A stretch of DNA of 64,000 nt from Rhodohalobacter sp. SW132 (GCF_003390325.1 NZ_QUOK01000001.1:372001-436000), one strand, 5' to 3'; shown: positions 9,088 to 17,907, counted from the first letter of the stretch. The notes: generated from the letters alone by a model not told the origin. Numbers and translations: made by a program.

Positions 9088-9722
9088 AGCATAATCTCCC
9101 GCATCAGTTTCGCTGCACGTTCGGGGTTTAGTGACCGAAGTAATTTTTCGCGCTGAATATTTCCAGAGTGCCTGTATATCCGCACCAATTCGTCTTGAGT
9201 CATCTGGTTGGCGATCGGCTTCAATTCTTCTTCATCGAGGTTGAGCAAACTTTTTACCCGCTCTGAAAACTCTTCTGTCGGTTCATCAGCAGCTGCCACC
9301 ATTTCGACATCATTGCCTGAATCTGCATCCTGCCGGTTACCGGCAATCAATCCGCCGCCCTGCTCTATTTGCTCTTTTAAATTTTCCAGTTCTGTAAAAA
9401 GAGAATCCCGTTCCTGCTCAACCGAATTTTGTACCGCTAATACCGAATCAACCCTGTTTTCCCAGTTCCGGTTCTCCTGTTTTTGTCGCAGCAATTCCTG
9501 TTGAAGATAGGCAAACCGACCCGTGCCACTGATGTTGCTTTCCGGCATCAGATCAACATCGGTAAATACCTGCTCATCCACTGAACTCTGCAGGCGCTCG
9601 GTCTGAATCTGTTCATACTTCTGCTCGTTCAGGTACGGAAATAGAAAAAACGTAACGAGAGTTATCACCAGGAATGAGGCGATCAGAATACCGATAATTT
9701 TTAGTAGTACTGACTTATCCAT
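9084..9722 (-). CDS. MotE-like flagellar protein (TM, coiled coil, MgtE-N-like tail)
   Basis: 212 aa. One N-terminal membrane helix (about 6-29, IGILIASFLVITLVTFFLFP), a coiled coil (about 70-125, rich in Gln/Glu/Leu heptads), and a C-terminal helical domain (about 150-210: SLLNLDEEELKPIANQMTQD, LLRSLNPERAAKLMREI) resembling the MgtE N-terminal repeat found in MotE. MotE proteins, encoded between fliJ and fliK in several phyla, act as stator (MotB) chaperones. Position here is identical: eight bases after fliJ, overlapping fliK by four. Function is by analogy. Confidence 0.65.
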   Translation of the reverse strand: MDKSVLLKIIGILIASFLVITLVTFFLFPYLNEQKYEQIQTERLQSSVDEQVFTDVDLMPESNISGTGRFAYLQQELLRQKQENRNWENRVDSVLAVQNSVEQERDSLFTELENLKEQIEQGGGLIAGNRQDADSGNDVEMVAAADEPTEEFSERVKSLLNLDEEELKPIANQMTQDELVRIYRHSGNIQREKLLRSLNPERAAKLMREIML

Positions 9723-9730
9723 TTCGTTAA

Positions 9731-10159
9731 CTATCTGCTAAATGATTGTGTAGCGATTTCGTCCATCGTTTTCTGCTCACTGCGCTGAATTTTCTTTGAA
9801 AACATCTGCTGTTCCACCTCTTTAAGCTTCTCCAGTATATGGCACTCTTTATGAGCATCTGCCAGTGAATTCCGAACTTCAGAAACTGACTTATCTGCCT
9901 CCTGTGATTCAGATCCCAGTTTGCGGATCAGTTCATGGGTTTGGAGAACATGCCTTCCGTGGCGTTTAATTGTTTGAATATTTGCGGCTGTCTGTACGGA
10001 ATCGGTTTCCAGGTAGTGGTTCAGCTTGTTTTGCACCTCAACCTTCACATCATCAATTTTTTTCTTCTTCATCAGTTCTTCAGCCAGTTTCTGCTTCTGA
10101 ACTTTTTCCTGATGCTTGCGAACCTTCAATACCGATTCCAGCGAAAATTTAAAAGCCAT
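9731..10159 (-). CDS. fliJ: Flagellar export protein FliJ
   Basis: 142-aa all-helical, highly charged coiled-coil protein with the FliJ N-terminal pattern (MAFKFSLESVLKVRKHQEKV QKQKLAEEL). FliJ is the central stalk of the FliHIJ ATPase complex, like the gamma subunit of F1. It follows fliI by 13 bases. Sequence identity in this family is low, so the call uses length, composition, the F-x-L-x2-VL-x-VR start and position. Confidence 0.85.
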   Translation of the reverse strand: MAFKFSLESVLKVRKHQEKVQKQKLAEELMKKKKIDDVKVEVQNKLNHYLETDSVQTAANIQTIKRHGRHVLQTHELIRKLGSESQEADKSVSEVRNSLADAHKECHILEKLKEVEQQMFSKKIQRSEQKTMDEIATQSFSR

Positions 10160-10172
10160 GTAATCTGCCGAT

Positions 10173-11507
10173 TTAACTAACGATTTTTTTCAGCGCACCC
10201 CAGAGATCATCCCTGAAGTCAGCTTCGTTCATATCCTGTATCAAAAATGATTCCAAATTGGGATGTTTTTTGATCGCTTCGTCAATTTTTTGATTAGAAC
10301 CTTTCACATATGCCCCGATGTTCACCAAATCTTCCGCTTCGCGATAGGTAGCCAGAAGTTCACGGGCTTTCATAGCCACCGCGCGCTGCTCATCCGATAC
10401 AATATTCGGCATCACCCGGGAAATACTTTCCAGTATATCGATGGCGGGATAGTGATTTTTATGGGCCAAACGCCTGGAAAGCACGATATGCCCATCCAAA
10501 ATAGAACGCACGGCATCGGCTATCGGCTCATTCATATCGTCGTTATCCACAAGAACTGTATAGATTCCGGTGATGCTTCCTTCCCCTGTTTTCCCTGCCC
10601 GTTCCAGCAGTTTCGGGAGGATCGCAAACACGCTGGGGGTATATCCTTTTGTGGTTGGCGGTTCGCCGGATGCCAGGCCAATTTCCCGCTGGGCCATCGC
10701 AACACGGGTAACAGAATCCATCATCAAAAGGACATTTTTTCCCTGGTCGCGGAAATATTCTGCAATTGCGGTAGCCGTAAACGCTCCTTTGATCCGGCTC
10801 ATCGCAGCCATGTCTGATGTAACAGCAACTACAACCGATCGTTTCAGCCCTTCTTCGCCAAGAGTGTCTTCAATAAATTCCTGCACCTCCCGGCCCCGCT
10901 CCCCGATAAGAGCGATCACGTTCACATCCGCTTCCGAATGTTTGGCAATCATTCCCAGGAGAACACTTTTTCCCACACCCGAACCGGCGAAAAGCCCCAC
11001 ACGCTGACCAGATCCAATTGTATTCAGTGCATCAAGAGCCCGAACGCCGGTAAACATAATATCTTCAATACGGTTTCGATCGAGCGGTGCCGGGGGATCA
11101 CCGTGCACGTCCTGGTGGCCACTTCGCATTACTGGGCCATTTTTGTCAATCGGCATGGCGTTGGCATCGAGCACGCGGCCCAGCATATCATCACCTACCG
11201 GAATGGTAAGTGCCTGACCAAAACTCTCTACCAGGCAGCCCGATTTCATTCCCTCTACCCGGTCGTACGGCATCAAAAGTGTTCGTTCATCTTTCAGGCC
11301 TACCACTTCGGCTTCAACAATTTTTCCGGTAATCGTGTGTATTCCGTAGATCTCTCCCACACAGGCTTCCAGCCCGGTACATTCGATAATGGTTCCAATC
11401 ACGGAAGATACCTTACCAAAGCGTTTTGAGCGTACACGATTCGACCGCAGGTGTTTCCTGATGTGATTGAAATGTTTCGTAATATCTTTGGCAGCTATGG
11501 CTTCCAT
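10173..11507 (-). CDS. fliI: Flagellum-specific ATPase FliI
   Basis: Export ATPase, F1-beta-like. Walker A is GSGVGKS (residues 175-181); Walker B ends at Asp264 (NVLLMMDS); the family motif GEPPTTKGYTPSVF is present. The length is 444 aa. The gene overlaps fliH by 13 bases, so the ATPase and its stator/regulator are translationally coupled. Confidence 0.97.
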   Translation of the reverse strand: MEAIAAKDITKHFNHIRKHLRSNRVRSKRFGKVSSVIGTIIECTGLEACVGEIYGIHTITGKIVEAEVVGLKDERTLLMPYDRVEGMKSGCLVESFGQALTIPVGDDMLGRVLDANAMPIDKNGPVMRSGHQDVHGDPPAPLDRNRIEDIMFTGVRALDALNTIGSGQRVGLFAGSGVGKSVLLGMIAKHSEADVNVIALIGERGREVQEFIEDTLGEEGLKRSVVVAVTSDMAAMSRIKGAFTATAIAEYFRDQGKNVLLMMDSVTRVAMAQREIGLASGEPPTTKGYTPSVFAILPKLLERAGKTGEGSITGIYTVLVDNDDMNEPIADAVRSILDGHIVLSRRLAHKNHYPAIDILESISRVMPNIVSDEQRAVAMKARELLATYREAEDLVNIGAYVKGSNQKIDEAIKKHPNLESFLIQDMNEADFRDDLWGALKKIVS

Positions 11508-12175
11508 GTGGGGAGTGTGAGTGATTTTTTCAGGTCAGCCAGCATAGTTTTAAAGGTGTGAACCACCGTTTCGCGATTACTTTCCAGCTTGTATTCCCCT
11601 GGATTGAACGATTTATCCGTTCGGATATAAATAGTTGTTCCGGGTGCATACTCCTCCTTTAGCCGGTTGATATACTCGCGGTCTGATTCTGAAATCCACA
11701 GTACCGGTTTAGTCGTTTCCTCTATTCTTTGCAAAATCGGCCCGAGTTCAGCTTCCATGCTGTTTCTGATCTCCGGATTTTCGACCGGAATTTCGAGAAT
11801 CGACTCCGCAAGTTCGAAGGCGAGGTCGATGACACCCGGATCGAGAAGTTTCTGCCTCTCCTGCCATTCACCGTGTGCTTCTTTCAGGGTCGAGTCTAAC
11901 CGCTGAACCTTAAAATCAATCTCTTCGGCAGCCTGTTTGTAGCCTTGTTCCAATCCTTCCTGCAGGGCTGCTTCGTAAACATCCTTTCGCGCGCGCCGGA
12001 GCCTCTCTTCCCACTGGCGGTTATTTTCAGCTAATAACTCTTCAATATCAGGCTGCTCCTCACTCCCGGAAATCTCTTCCGGCGTGCGCTCATCAAAAAG
12101 CATTTTGTAGCTGAGTGTAGCCTGATCTTTTTGGTCCCAGCTGATATTGTTGTTGTTAATAATTCTGCGGCTCAT
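11495..12175 (-). CDS. fliH: Flagellar assembly protein FliH
   Basis: 226 aa. FliH regulates FliI and links it to the C-ring. Features are a central charged helix rich in Glu/Arg/Gln (about 45-110: ENNRQWEERLRRARKDVYEA, QEGLEQGYKQAAEEIDFKVQ), where FliH glycine-repeat helices usually lie, and a C-terminal V-ATPase-E/FliH-like domain (VIDLAFELAESIL, EYINRLKEEYAPGTTIYI). It sits seven bases after fliG and overlaps fliI. Confidence 0.85.
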   Translation of the reverse strand: MSRRIINNNNISWDQKDQATLSYKMLFDERTPEEISGSEEQPDIEELLAENNRQWEERLRRARKDVYEAALQEGLEQGYKQAAEEIDFKVQRLDSTLKEAHGEWQERQKLLDPGVIDLAFELAESILEIPVENPEIRNSMEAELGPILQRIEETTKPVLWISESDREYINRLKEEYAPGTTIYIRTDKSFNPGEYKLESNRETVVHTFKTMLADLKKSLTLPTWKP

Positions 12176-12181
12176 AATGGA

Positions 12182-13225
12182 TTACTCAACAATCTCTTCT
12201 TCTTCCATCTTACGTGTACTGATCTGTCCGCTCTCTTCAAGGGCCTTGATCTTCTTAATAATGCTAGACTGGGCCTCCTTCACATCTTTAAGCGGCACAG
12301 GACCAAGGGCTTCCATATCTTCTTTGAGCATATCTGCTGCCCGGTTCGACATGTTTCTGAGAAACTTTTCGGCAAGTTGCTCTTCCACACCTTTCAGACC
12401 CATAACAAGATCCGCTTTTTCCATTTCGTTGATGATGAGCTGAACAGTTCTGTCGTCGAAGTGAATGATATCTTCGAAAAGGAACATTTGCTCTTTAATC
12501 TCATCTGCCATCTTATTATCTCGTGCGGTAATACTGTCGAGAACGGCGCGTTCAACCGAAATTTCAGCTTCATTAAGAATATGAGCAACGGTAGCCGTAC
12601 CACTTTTTACGCGATCGCCCATCGAATCCATTCCTCCCATATGCTCTTTGATTACCTCTTCGATCTCTTCGATCACCTCTGAGGAAATTTTGTCCATCGA
12701 TGCCAGGCGAAACATAATCTCTCCCTGCATCTCCGGTTCGAGGTGGGTAAGAATTTCGGCTGCTTTATCCATTTGAAGCTGCGAAAAAATCAGTGCCGCA
12801 ACCTGTGGATGCTCATTCTGGATAAAGTTCGCAATCTGCGTAATTTTTGTATCCTGAAATTCATCAAATACAGTGGTTCCGGATTGTGCTTTCAGTTTCC
12901 GCAGCATTTTTTCGGAATTCGCATTTCCGCCGAGCTCACCAAGAAGTTCTGTTGCATAATCATAGCCACCCTCGAGAATGTACTGCTTGGCCTCCATCAT
13001 CTGGTAAAACTGCCGAAGAATATCGTCTACAACATCCGTTTTTACGTTCTGTATTTTTGCCACTTCCAGCATAATCTCTTCTACCTCATTGGATTTAAGA
13101 GATTTCATCATCTCGGAGGCCGTTTTTGAACCTACCGTTATGATAAACACAGCAGCTTTTTGTGCTCCCGTTAGCTTACTAACATCGTCAACCAGGTCCG
13201 ATTTCTTTTTCGTTTTTATAGCCAT
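12182..13225 (-). CDS. fliG: Flagellar motor switch protein FliG
   Basis: Torque-generating C-ring protein, 347 aa. The N-terminal domain (LTGAQKAAVFIITVGSKTAS), middle armadillo part with the EHPQ motif (IQNEHPQVAALIFSQL) and C-terminal domain with the charged torque helix (DDRTVQLIINEMEKADLVMG LKGVEEQLAEKFLRNMSNRA) are all present. It starts two bases after fliF, as the FliF-FliG partners usually do. Confidence 0.97.
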   Translation of the reverse strand: MAIKTKKKSDLVDDVSKLTGAQKAAVFIITVGSKTASEMMKSLKSNEVEEIMLEVAKIQNVKTDVVDDILRQFYQMMEAKQYILEGGYDYATELLGELGGNANSEKMLRKLKAQSGTTVFDEFQDTKITQIANFIQNEHPQVAALIFSQLQMDKAAEILTHLEPEMQGEIMFRLASMDKISSEVIEEIEEVIKEHMGGMDSMGDRVKSGTATVAHILNEAEISVERAVLDSITARDNKMADEIKEQMFLFEDIIHFDDRTVQLIINEMEKADLVMGLKGVEEQLAEKFLRNMSNRAADMLKEDMEALGPVPLKDVKEAQSSIIKKIKALEESGQISTRKMEEEEIVE

Positions 13226-13227
13226 AA

Positions 13228-14889
13228 TTACGCTTCATCCTCCAAAGTCATCATTGCGCGGATTACATGTGCTGCTTCAGCAGGTTTCAGTTCAACAAAA
13301 TCTTTGATTTCTTCCATCACATAGGCTTTCTGTTCAAGCTGTTTCCGTGATTTTGCTGTGAGTTTCTTATCCACAAAGTCTTCGATCTCAACGTCACTCA
13401 TTCCTTCGAGGCTCAGCTTCTCCTCATCTGTAAGATCCAGTTGTTCAATATCCGTCTTCTCTTTTGGAGCAGGAAGACTTACAGCAACTCCCGTATCTTC
13501 ATCCTCGCCCATCCGTTTCCTGATATTCATAATCAGCGCAACAATTGTCAGGAAGGTTGCAAGGATCAGTACCCATCGGAAAATATCACCCCATGGCGTG
13601 GGCTGATCGGTAAAGTATCCGTAGTTGTCTGTTGCCGTAGGATCGTGAAATTGTATTTGTGTGATAGTAAGTTCATCACCCCGGGCGGGTGACATTCCCA
13701 GTGCCAGACGAACAACTTCGCGAAACTCTTCAATTTCTTCCTGTGCATAAGGCTGCGCTACCAGCACCTCCTCTCCGGCATCGTTTACCTCTGTACCCAT
13801 TTTGTAATTCAGTAAAACGGATGCAGAAAGCCGCTTGATTTCACCCTGTGTTTTCTCAAAAATTTCGCGGGTTTTGTTTACTTCATAATTTCGTGTCTGC
13901 GACGTGGTTTCCTGATTCCTTTGGGATGTGACTACCGATTCACCTCTCTGTGCGACCGGGGTAAACTCGTCGATCGGCACAAGCTGTAGGTTCTCTTCGT
14001 TATTGGCCTCGGTTCGGCGGTCTTCAGAAATAATCAACCGGCTGTCCGGGTCGATCAGGTCCGATTCGCGTACCAGCCGGTCAAAATCGTGCTCGGCCGA
14101 TACCCGCAGAATACTGTTTCCGTTTCCAAGCACACGATCCAGCATGCTTTGACCGCGCTCGGTCAGGTACGTTTCGGTAGTTTTCCGAAGCTGCATCTGC
14201 AAATTACCGGATGCAAAGTCCCCCTGGTTATCGGCATTTTCCGTGAGCCGGTTTCCAGCCTGGTCTAATATGGTTACTGATTCGCTGTCGAGCATCTCCA
14301 CACTTCCTGCTATCAGTGAAGTAATACCAGTCACCTGGTCACCTGAAAGTTTTTGCCCTTGTTTGAGTGTAATGATTACCGACGCGCTTGCGCTCACGGA
14401 TGACTGCTGAAAGGGTGTTCGCTCCGGCAGCACAAGATGGACGCGGGAAAACTCAACCTGGTCGAGGCTGTTAATTGATCGAGCCAGTTCGCCTTCAAGA
14501 GCACGTTTTTTATTCACCTGCTGCATGAAGTCGGTCATCCCCAGGGAGTTGGCATCAAAAAGTTCATATCCCTGAACATCTGACCGGGAGGAGCTGACCG
14601 TTGCCAGTTTCATCCTCATTTCGTGAACCTGGGCATTCGGCACATAAATGGATCTTCCGTCGTTTTCCACCCGGTAATTAACGCCTTGTTCTTCCAGCTG
14701 AGCCACAACTTCCTGGGCGGCTTCGGGCTGAAGAGAACCAAAAAGAAGAGCGTAATCGGGTTTTAACGCCCAGTAAAAAAGAGCACCGAGAAACACAAAA
14801 ATAGCCACAACCATCCCTACAAAAAGGGTGCGCTGTGCCGGATTCAGGGGGCCAAAAAATTGCTGGAAACTATCTGTAAACTTGTTCAT
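13228..14889 (-). CDS. fliF: Flagellar MS-ring protein FliF
   Basis: 553-aa MS-ring subunit. Membrane helices are at about 21-44 (LFVGMVVAIFVFLGALFYWA) and 435-455 (WVLILATFLTIVALIMNI), bracketing the periplasmic ring-building motifs (YALLFGSLQPEAAQEVVAQL, ALEGELARSINSLDQVEFSR VHLVLPE). The C-terminal FliG-binding tail ends in ELKPAEAAHVIRAMMTLEDE, matching the FliF-C motif. First large gene after fliE. Confidence 0.97.
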   Translation of the reverse strand: MNKFTDSFQQFFGPLNPAQRTLFVGMVVAIFVFLGALFYWALKPDYALLFGSLQPEAAQEVVAQLEEQGVNYRVENDGRSIYVPNAQVHEMRMKLATVSSSRSDVQGYELFDANSLGMTDFMQQVNKKRALEGELARSINSLDQVEFSRVHLVLPERTPFQQSSVSASASVIITLKQGQKLSGDQVTGITSLIAGSVEMLDSESVTILDQAGNRLTENADNQGDFASGNLQMQLRKTTETYLTERGQSMLDRVLGNGNSILRVSAEHDFDRLVRESDLIDPDSRLIISEDRRTEANNEENLQLVPIDEFTPVAQRGESVVTSQRNQETTSQTRNYEVNKTREIFEKTQGEIKRLSASVLLNYKMGTEVNDAGEEVLVAQPYAQEEIEEFREVVRLALGMSPARGDELTITQIQFHDPTATDNYGYFTDQPTPWGDIFRWVLILATFLTIVALIMNIRKRMGEDEDTGVAVSLPAPKEKTDIEQLDLTDEEKLSLEGMSDVEIEDFVDKKLTAKSRKQLEQKAYVMEEIKDFVELKPAEAAHVIRAMMTLEDEA

Positions 14890-14900
14890 TTAGAAGAACC

Positions 14901-15212
14901 TTAAATTTGCATCCGGCTGATTTCATGATAAGCTTCGATCGCCTTATTGCGAACTTCAACCATCATCTGAAAACTGAGTTGGGCACGCTGCATGGAAATC
15001 ATCACATCGTGCACGTTATCGGTTTTACCGGCTACAAAATCCTGAACGTTCTGATCGGATTCTTTCATGGTTTCATCCACGCTGCCAACGGCGCGGATCA
15101 GCATATCCGAAAAAGATTCACCGCCTTGCTGAGGCCGCACACTGCTGCCTCTCTCCGGGGAGATCTCGATCTCTCGGAACGGTCGTATTCCCTGTATATC
15201 AAATGAGTCCAT
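14901..15212 (-). CDS. fliE: Flagellar hook-basal body complex protein FliE
   Basis: 103-aa adaptor between the MS ring and the rod. The C-terminal half carries the family pattern (FSDMLIRAVGSVDETMKESD, VHDVMISMQRAQLSFQMMVE VRNKAIEAYHEISRMQI). The stop is 12 bases before fliF. FliE is the first substrate of the flagellar exporter. Confidence 0.95.
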   Translation of the reverse strand: MDSFDIQGIRPFREIEISPERGSSVRPQQGGESFSDMLIRAVGSVDETMKESDQNVQDFVAGKTDNVHDVMISMQRAQLSFQMMVEVRNKAIEAYHEISRMQI

Positions 15213-15244
15213 AGTCTGAGGTATCCGTAGTAGTTTATTATTCT

Positions 15245-15472
15245 TTACGCTCTTGTATCAACATTCATGCCACGATCTGCAAAGCTGTGCTCGCTTACGC
15301 TCCCCTGCAGATCATAAAGCCTGACCGGTGTGGAAGAGGCAAAATTTTTCTTAATCATGGAGGATTCTTCCACTGTCAGAGATGGCGGCGTTGAAGCAGC
15401 AGCAACTTTTCGAATTCCGTTGTTTCGGATCGACAGATCCTGCTGCTGATTAAAAATAGGTTCCGTTATCAT
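15245..15472 (-). CDS. Unknown 75-aa protein inside the flagellar operon
   Basis: Not recognised. The frame is open, starts with ATG, lies four bases after flgC and 32 bases before fliE, on the same strand, so it is almost surely co-transcribed with rod genes. No signal peptide or membrane helix. The middle has a small helical segment (SLTVEESSMIKKNF) and the end reads PVRLYDLQGSVSEH...VDTRA. The size and position would suit a rod/export accessory, but this is inference only. Confidence 0.65.
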   Translation of the reverse strand: MITEPIFNQQQDLSIRNNGIRKVAAASTPPSLTVEESSMIKKNFASSTPVRLYDLQGSVSEHSFADRGMNVDTRA

Positions 15473-15476
15473 TATT

Positions 15477-15974
15477 TTATATTTCGAGTGAACGTTTAAT
15501 GATCTCTTTCTCAGCTTCTACTGCACTCAGGTTAGCTTCATACAGCCTGTTTGCACTCACAAGCTGAGTCATCTCGCGAACCAAGTCCACATCAGGGTAG
15601 CGTACCATACCGTTCTCATCTGCATCAGGATGATTTGGATCAAACTCATACCGGAATGAATCCTGCTCGGTAACCTCAAATTCGGGACCAAGCCCGGCGG
15701 TTTTCTGAGCGGACTGAATCGGTCCTGCCTGGCTGAAATGTTTAGAATCGGTTCGCTTAAGCGTGGAAATGCTGTCGAGAAGCAGGTTTTTGAAATTATC
15801 CTGGGGAACCGGGCGGGACTGGACCGTTTGCGGACGGTATATTTGATCTGATCCTTTCGGAGCAGATACCCCGGCGTTGGCAATATTTCTGGAAGCCGTG
15901 GCAATTTTTTCCCGCTGCACGGCAAGACCTTTTCCTGCCGTTTGAAATGTTGAAAAAATTCTGTCAGGTAGCAT
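15477..15974 (-). CDS. flgC: Flagellar basal-body rod protein FlgC
   Basis: Proximal rod subunit, 165 aa. The N-terminal rod motif is slightly unusual (IFSTFQTAGKGLAVQREKIA TASRNIANAG), and the FlgC C-terminus is canonical (DPNHPDADENGMVRYPDVDL VREMTQLVSANRLYEANLSA). It is 14 bases after flgB. Confidence 0.95.
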   Translation of the reverse strand: MLPDRIFSTFQTAGKGLAVQREKIATASRNIANAGVSAPKGSDQIYRPQTVQSRPVPQDNFKNLLLDSISTLKRTDSKHFSQAGPIQSAQKTAGLGPEFEVTEQDSFRYEFDPNHPDADENGMVRYPDVDLVREMTQLVSANRLYEANLSAVEAEKEIIKRSLEI

Positions 15975-15988
15975 AGTCTGTTTCTGAA

Positions 15989-16333
15989 TTATCGGTTAAT
16001 GCCTGTGATGCCGTTCTTAAGCATCTCAAAATGGTGGCGGAGTGACCGGGTGACAAGATTTACCCGAACCTGTGTGTCTGCCATTTCAAGAAGCTCATCT
16101 TCCAGTTCAATCGGCTGATCGGTCTCGACGATACTGGGCGTAACCTCTTTCATGCCGCGTGCGCCGGAGCTGTTTTGAACACGCTGCAGTTCTTCCTCAA
16201 AATCAACGCGGTGCTTATTAAAGCCCGGTGTATCGGCATTTGCGATATTTCCCGCCGTCACGCGCTGCCGAAGCGTGTAGGTATCCATGGCACGTGCGAG
16301 CAGCTGAGTGTGGTTGCTGTCAATTAATTTCAT
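15989..16333 (-). CDS. flgB: Flagellar basal-body rod protein FlgB
   Basis: 114-aa proximal rod subunit and first gene of the long flagellar operon. It shows the rod signature (LRQRVTAGNIANADTPGFNK HRVDFEEEL) and the C-terminal helix (QVRVNLVTRSLRHHFEMLKN GITGINR). A sigma-54 promoter lies about 100 bases upstream (16444-16459). Confidence 0.96.
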   Translation of the reverse strand: MKLIDSNHTQLLARAMDTYTLRQRVTAGNIANADTPGFNKHRVDFEEELQRVQNSSGARGMKEVTPSIVETDQPIELEDELLEMADTQVRVNLVTRSLRHHFEMLKNGITGINR

Positions 16334-16443
16334 TGCAATACGATAGTCTGTAGATGATGATCCGGCATGATTTACATCACCAACCGGATTTAATGGAACA
16401 TTTCAATGTTTCTGGAATAGAAGCATTGGTTCGCCAGTTTGTT

Positions 16444-16459
16444 TGCAAACCGCGTGCCA
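16444..16459 (-). promoter_or_regulatory. Sigma-54 (RpoN) promoter of the flgB operon
   Basis: The minus strand reads TGGCACGCGGTTTGCA: a perfect -24 box (TGGCAC), five bases, and a perfect -12 box (TTGCA). Transcription would start near 16433, leaving a leader of about 100 bases before flgB. Sigma-54 control of rod/hook genes is known in many flagellated bacteria and needs an NtrC-type activator, which is not in this window. Confidence 0.85.
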
Positions 16460-16548
16460 ACCGACAATCTCCCAATTTGGCGCTGAAACCTGTACAATCG
16501 GGCTGGCTGATAATATTCAGACAGCAGAAATGACCGCGTATATGGCAA

Positions 16549-16569
16549 ATATTTCCAGATCTGAAATAT
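16549..16569. promoter_or_regulatory. Candidate enhancer palindrome for an NtrC-type activator
   Basis: ATATTTC (16549-16555) and GAAATAT (16563-16569) form a perfect 7-bp inverted repeat with a seven-base spacer. It lies about 125 bases upstream of the predicted sigma-54 start site, in the range used by bacterial enhancer-binding proteins, and just before the sigma-28-like box of the divergent kinase gene. Function is inferred from position only. Confidence 0.3.
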
Positions 16570-16572
16570 CTC

Positions 16573-16599
16573 TTAACCCAACCTTCCCGCTGCTGATAA
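16573..16599 (+). promoter_or_regulatory. Candidate sigma-28 promoter of the FlgS-like kinase
   Basis: TTAA (16573-16576), 15 bases, GCTGATAA (16592-16599). It has one mismatch in the -10 box relative to the motif shared by other motility units here, and lies 84 bases before the kinase ATG. Confidence 0.4.
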
Positions 16600-16682
16600 C
16601 TCGTAAAAGCCACCCAGGGACATCAAATGATTTATTCCGCGGGAGTTTTATCAACCATTGTGAACCTTTAGATTAGATTGGC

Positions 16683-17699
16683 ATGTTAATGGAGATGAAT
16701 ACAAGCACAACAGGTAAACTCAAATTGGAAACCCGTTCGATGAACTCCCTGAGAACCCTAATATCCGGATCAGCAGATCCTGTTTTCCTGCTCAATCCGG
16801 ATGATCAAACTATCGTTGCGGCAAATGATACTGCAATATCAGCCTGCGGTGATGTTGATCTCGTTGGGAAAAAGCTGGATCAGGTGGTTCATTTTGAAAC
16901 TTTATCAGACCAGCCCAATGACGAAATTGCCTATTTTAATAATCAGTGGCTGGTTCCACACTCTCGCAGAATAAAATTGAATCACAAAACGTATAATAAA
17001 TTGGATTTAGCCCCATCATCATCCATTCCGGATGATAACACGCTCTTTACAATCCGTAAAATGATCGCTGTTCTGCTCCACAGACTGCGTTCGCCCATGA
17101 CAGGCATGCAGGGATATCTCGAGATGATCCAGGATGTAAAACACGACAATGATAAACGAAAGCTCGCAAAAGTTGGCGAAGGCCTCGATTATCTCTTTGA
17201 AATTATGGATGAACTTGAACTCCTTCATCACGCTGAAGCTTACCTGGAGGATGAGCCCAATGCAACGGCTTCCGACGCTGAAACCGTAATCCGCCAAATG
17301 CTGATCGAGTACCCGGTGGAGCTGCGGAACCGTGTAAAAATTGAAACACACACGAACCAGCAATTTGAATTTAACAGTGCCGAGCTCAAACAGATTGTTA
17401 CATTACTGCTGAATAACAGTGCCGAACACCAAAGCGGAATAAATAAGCCGGTGAAAATAGACATTCACTCCGGGCGAAAAATCACAGTCACAAATTTTGG
17501 CACTCCCATACCAGATGAAGTGGTGGATAATCTCTATTTCCCGTTTGTAACCACAAAAGCAAACAACCTGGGCATCGGCCTGAGCCTGGCCCAGTTAATT
17601 GCTGGCAGACGGGGAGCCACTATCGTTCTTACCGAAAACAGCCCTGTTCTCGGTATTTCCTTCTCACTGATTTGTAAGCCACAGGAAATATCATCCTGA
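16683..17699 (+). CDS. NtrB/FlgS-like sensor histidine kinase
   Basis: 338-aa soluble kinase, divergent from flgB. It has an N-terminal PAS-like domain (about 20-75, SADPVFLLNPDDQTIVAAND), a DHp segment with phospho-acceptor His (LLHRLRSPMTGMQGYLEMI), and an ATPase domain with N-box (LLLNNSAEH), a changed G1 box (VTNFGTPIP in place of DxGxG), F-box (LYFPFVTTK) and G2 box (LGIGLSLAQ). No membrane helix. NtrB/FlgS kinases activate sigma-54 response regulators; being next to the sigma-54 flagellar promoter makes that role likely, but no FlgR/NtrC partner is present. Several in-frame ATGs (16683, 16689, 16695) make the exact start uncertain. A terminator follows at 17704. Confidence 0.75.
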   Translation: MLMEMNTSTTGKLKLETRSMNSLRTLISGSADPVFLLNPDDQTIVAANDTAISACGDVDLVGKKLDQVVHFETLSDQPNDEIAYFNNQWLVPHSRRIKLNHKTYNKLDLAPSSSIPDDNTLFTIRKMIAVLLHRLRSPMTGMQGYLEMIQDVKHDNDKRKLAKVGEGLDYLFEIMDELELLHHAEAYLEDEPNATASDAETVIRQMLIEYPVELRNRVKIETHTNQQFEFNSAELKQIVTLLLNNSAEHQSGINKPVKIDIHSGRKITVTNFGTPIPDEVVDNLYFPFVTTKANNLGIGLSLAQLIAGRRGATIVLTENSPVLGISFSLICKPQEISS

Positions 17700-17703
17700 T
17701 GTT

Positions 17704-17738
17704 AAATCTGAGTTCGAAGATGAACTCAGATTTTCTTG
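17704..17738 (+). terminator. Rho-independent terminator after the FlgS-like kinase
   Basis: A 12-bp perfect stem (AAATCTGAGTTC / GAACTCAGATTT, arms 17704-17715 and 17722-17733) with a six-base loop and a following T-rich run, five bases after the stop codon. Confidence 0.75.
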
Positions 17739-17907
17739 AATAGTCACGCTGTGCTGCTTATAACTTTTTTTTTAATGCTCCCTTCCAATACCCCGGTTTT
17801 CACAGTTCTATTCTAATTATAAAGTACCTCCAAATTTGACCCCGTTTTTCAGTACTGTATTCCCCGAATTTTGATTGTAAGAATATGAAACAATCAGGGT
17901 GAAAAAC

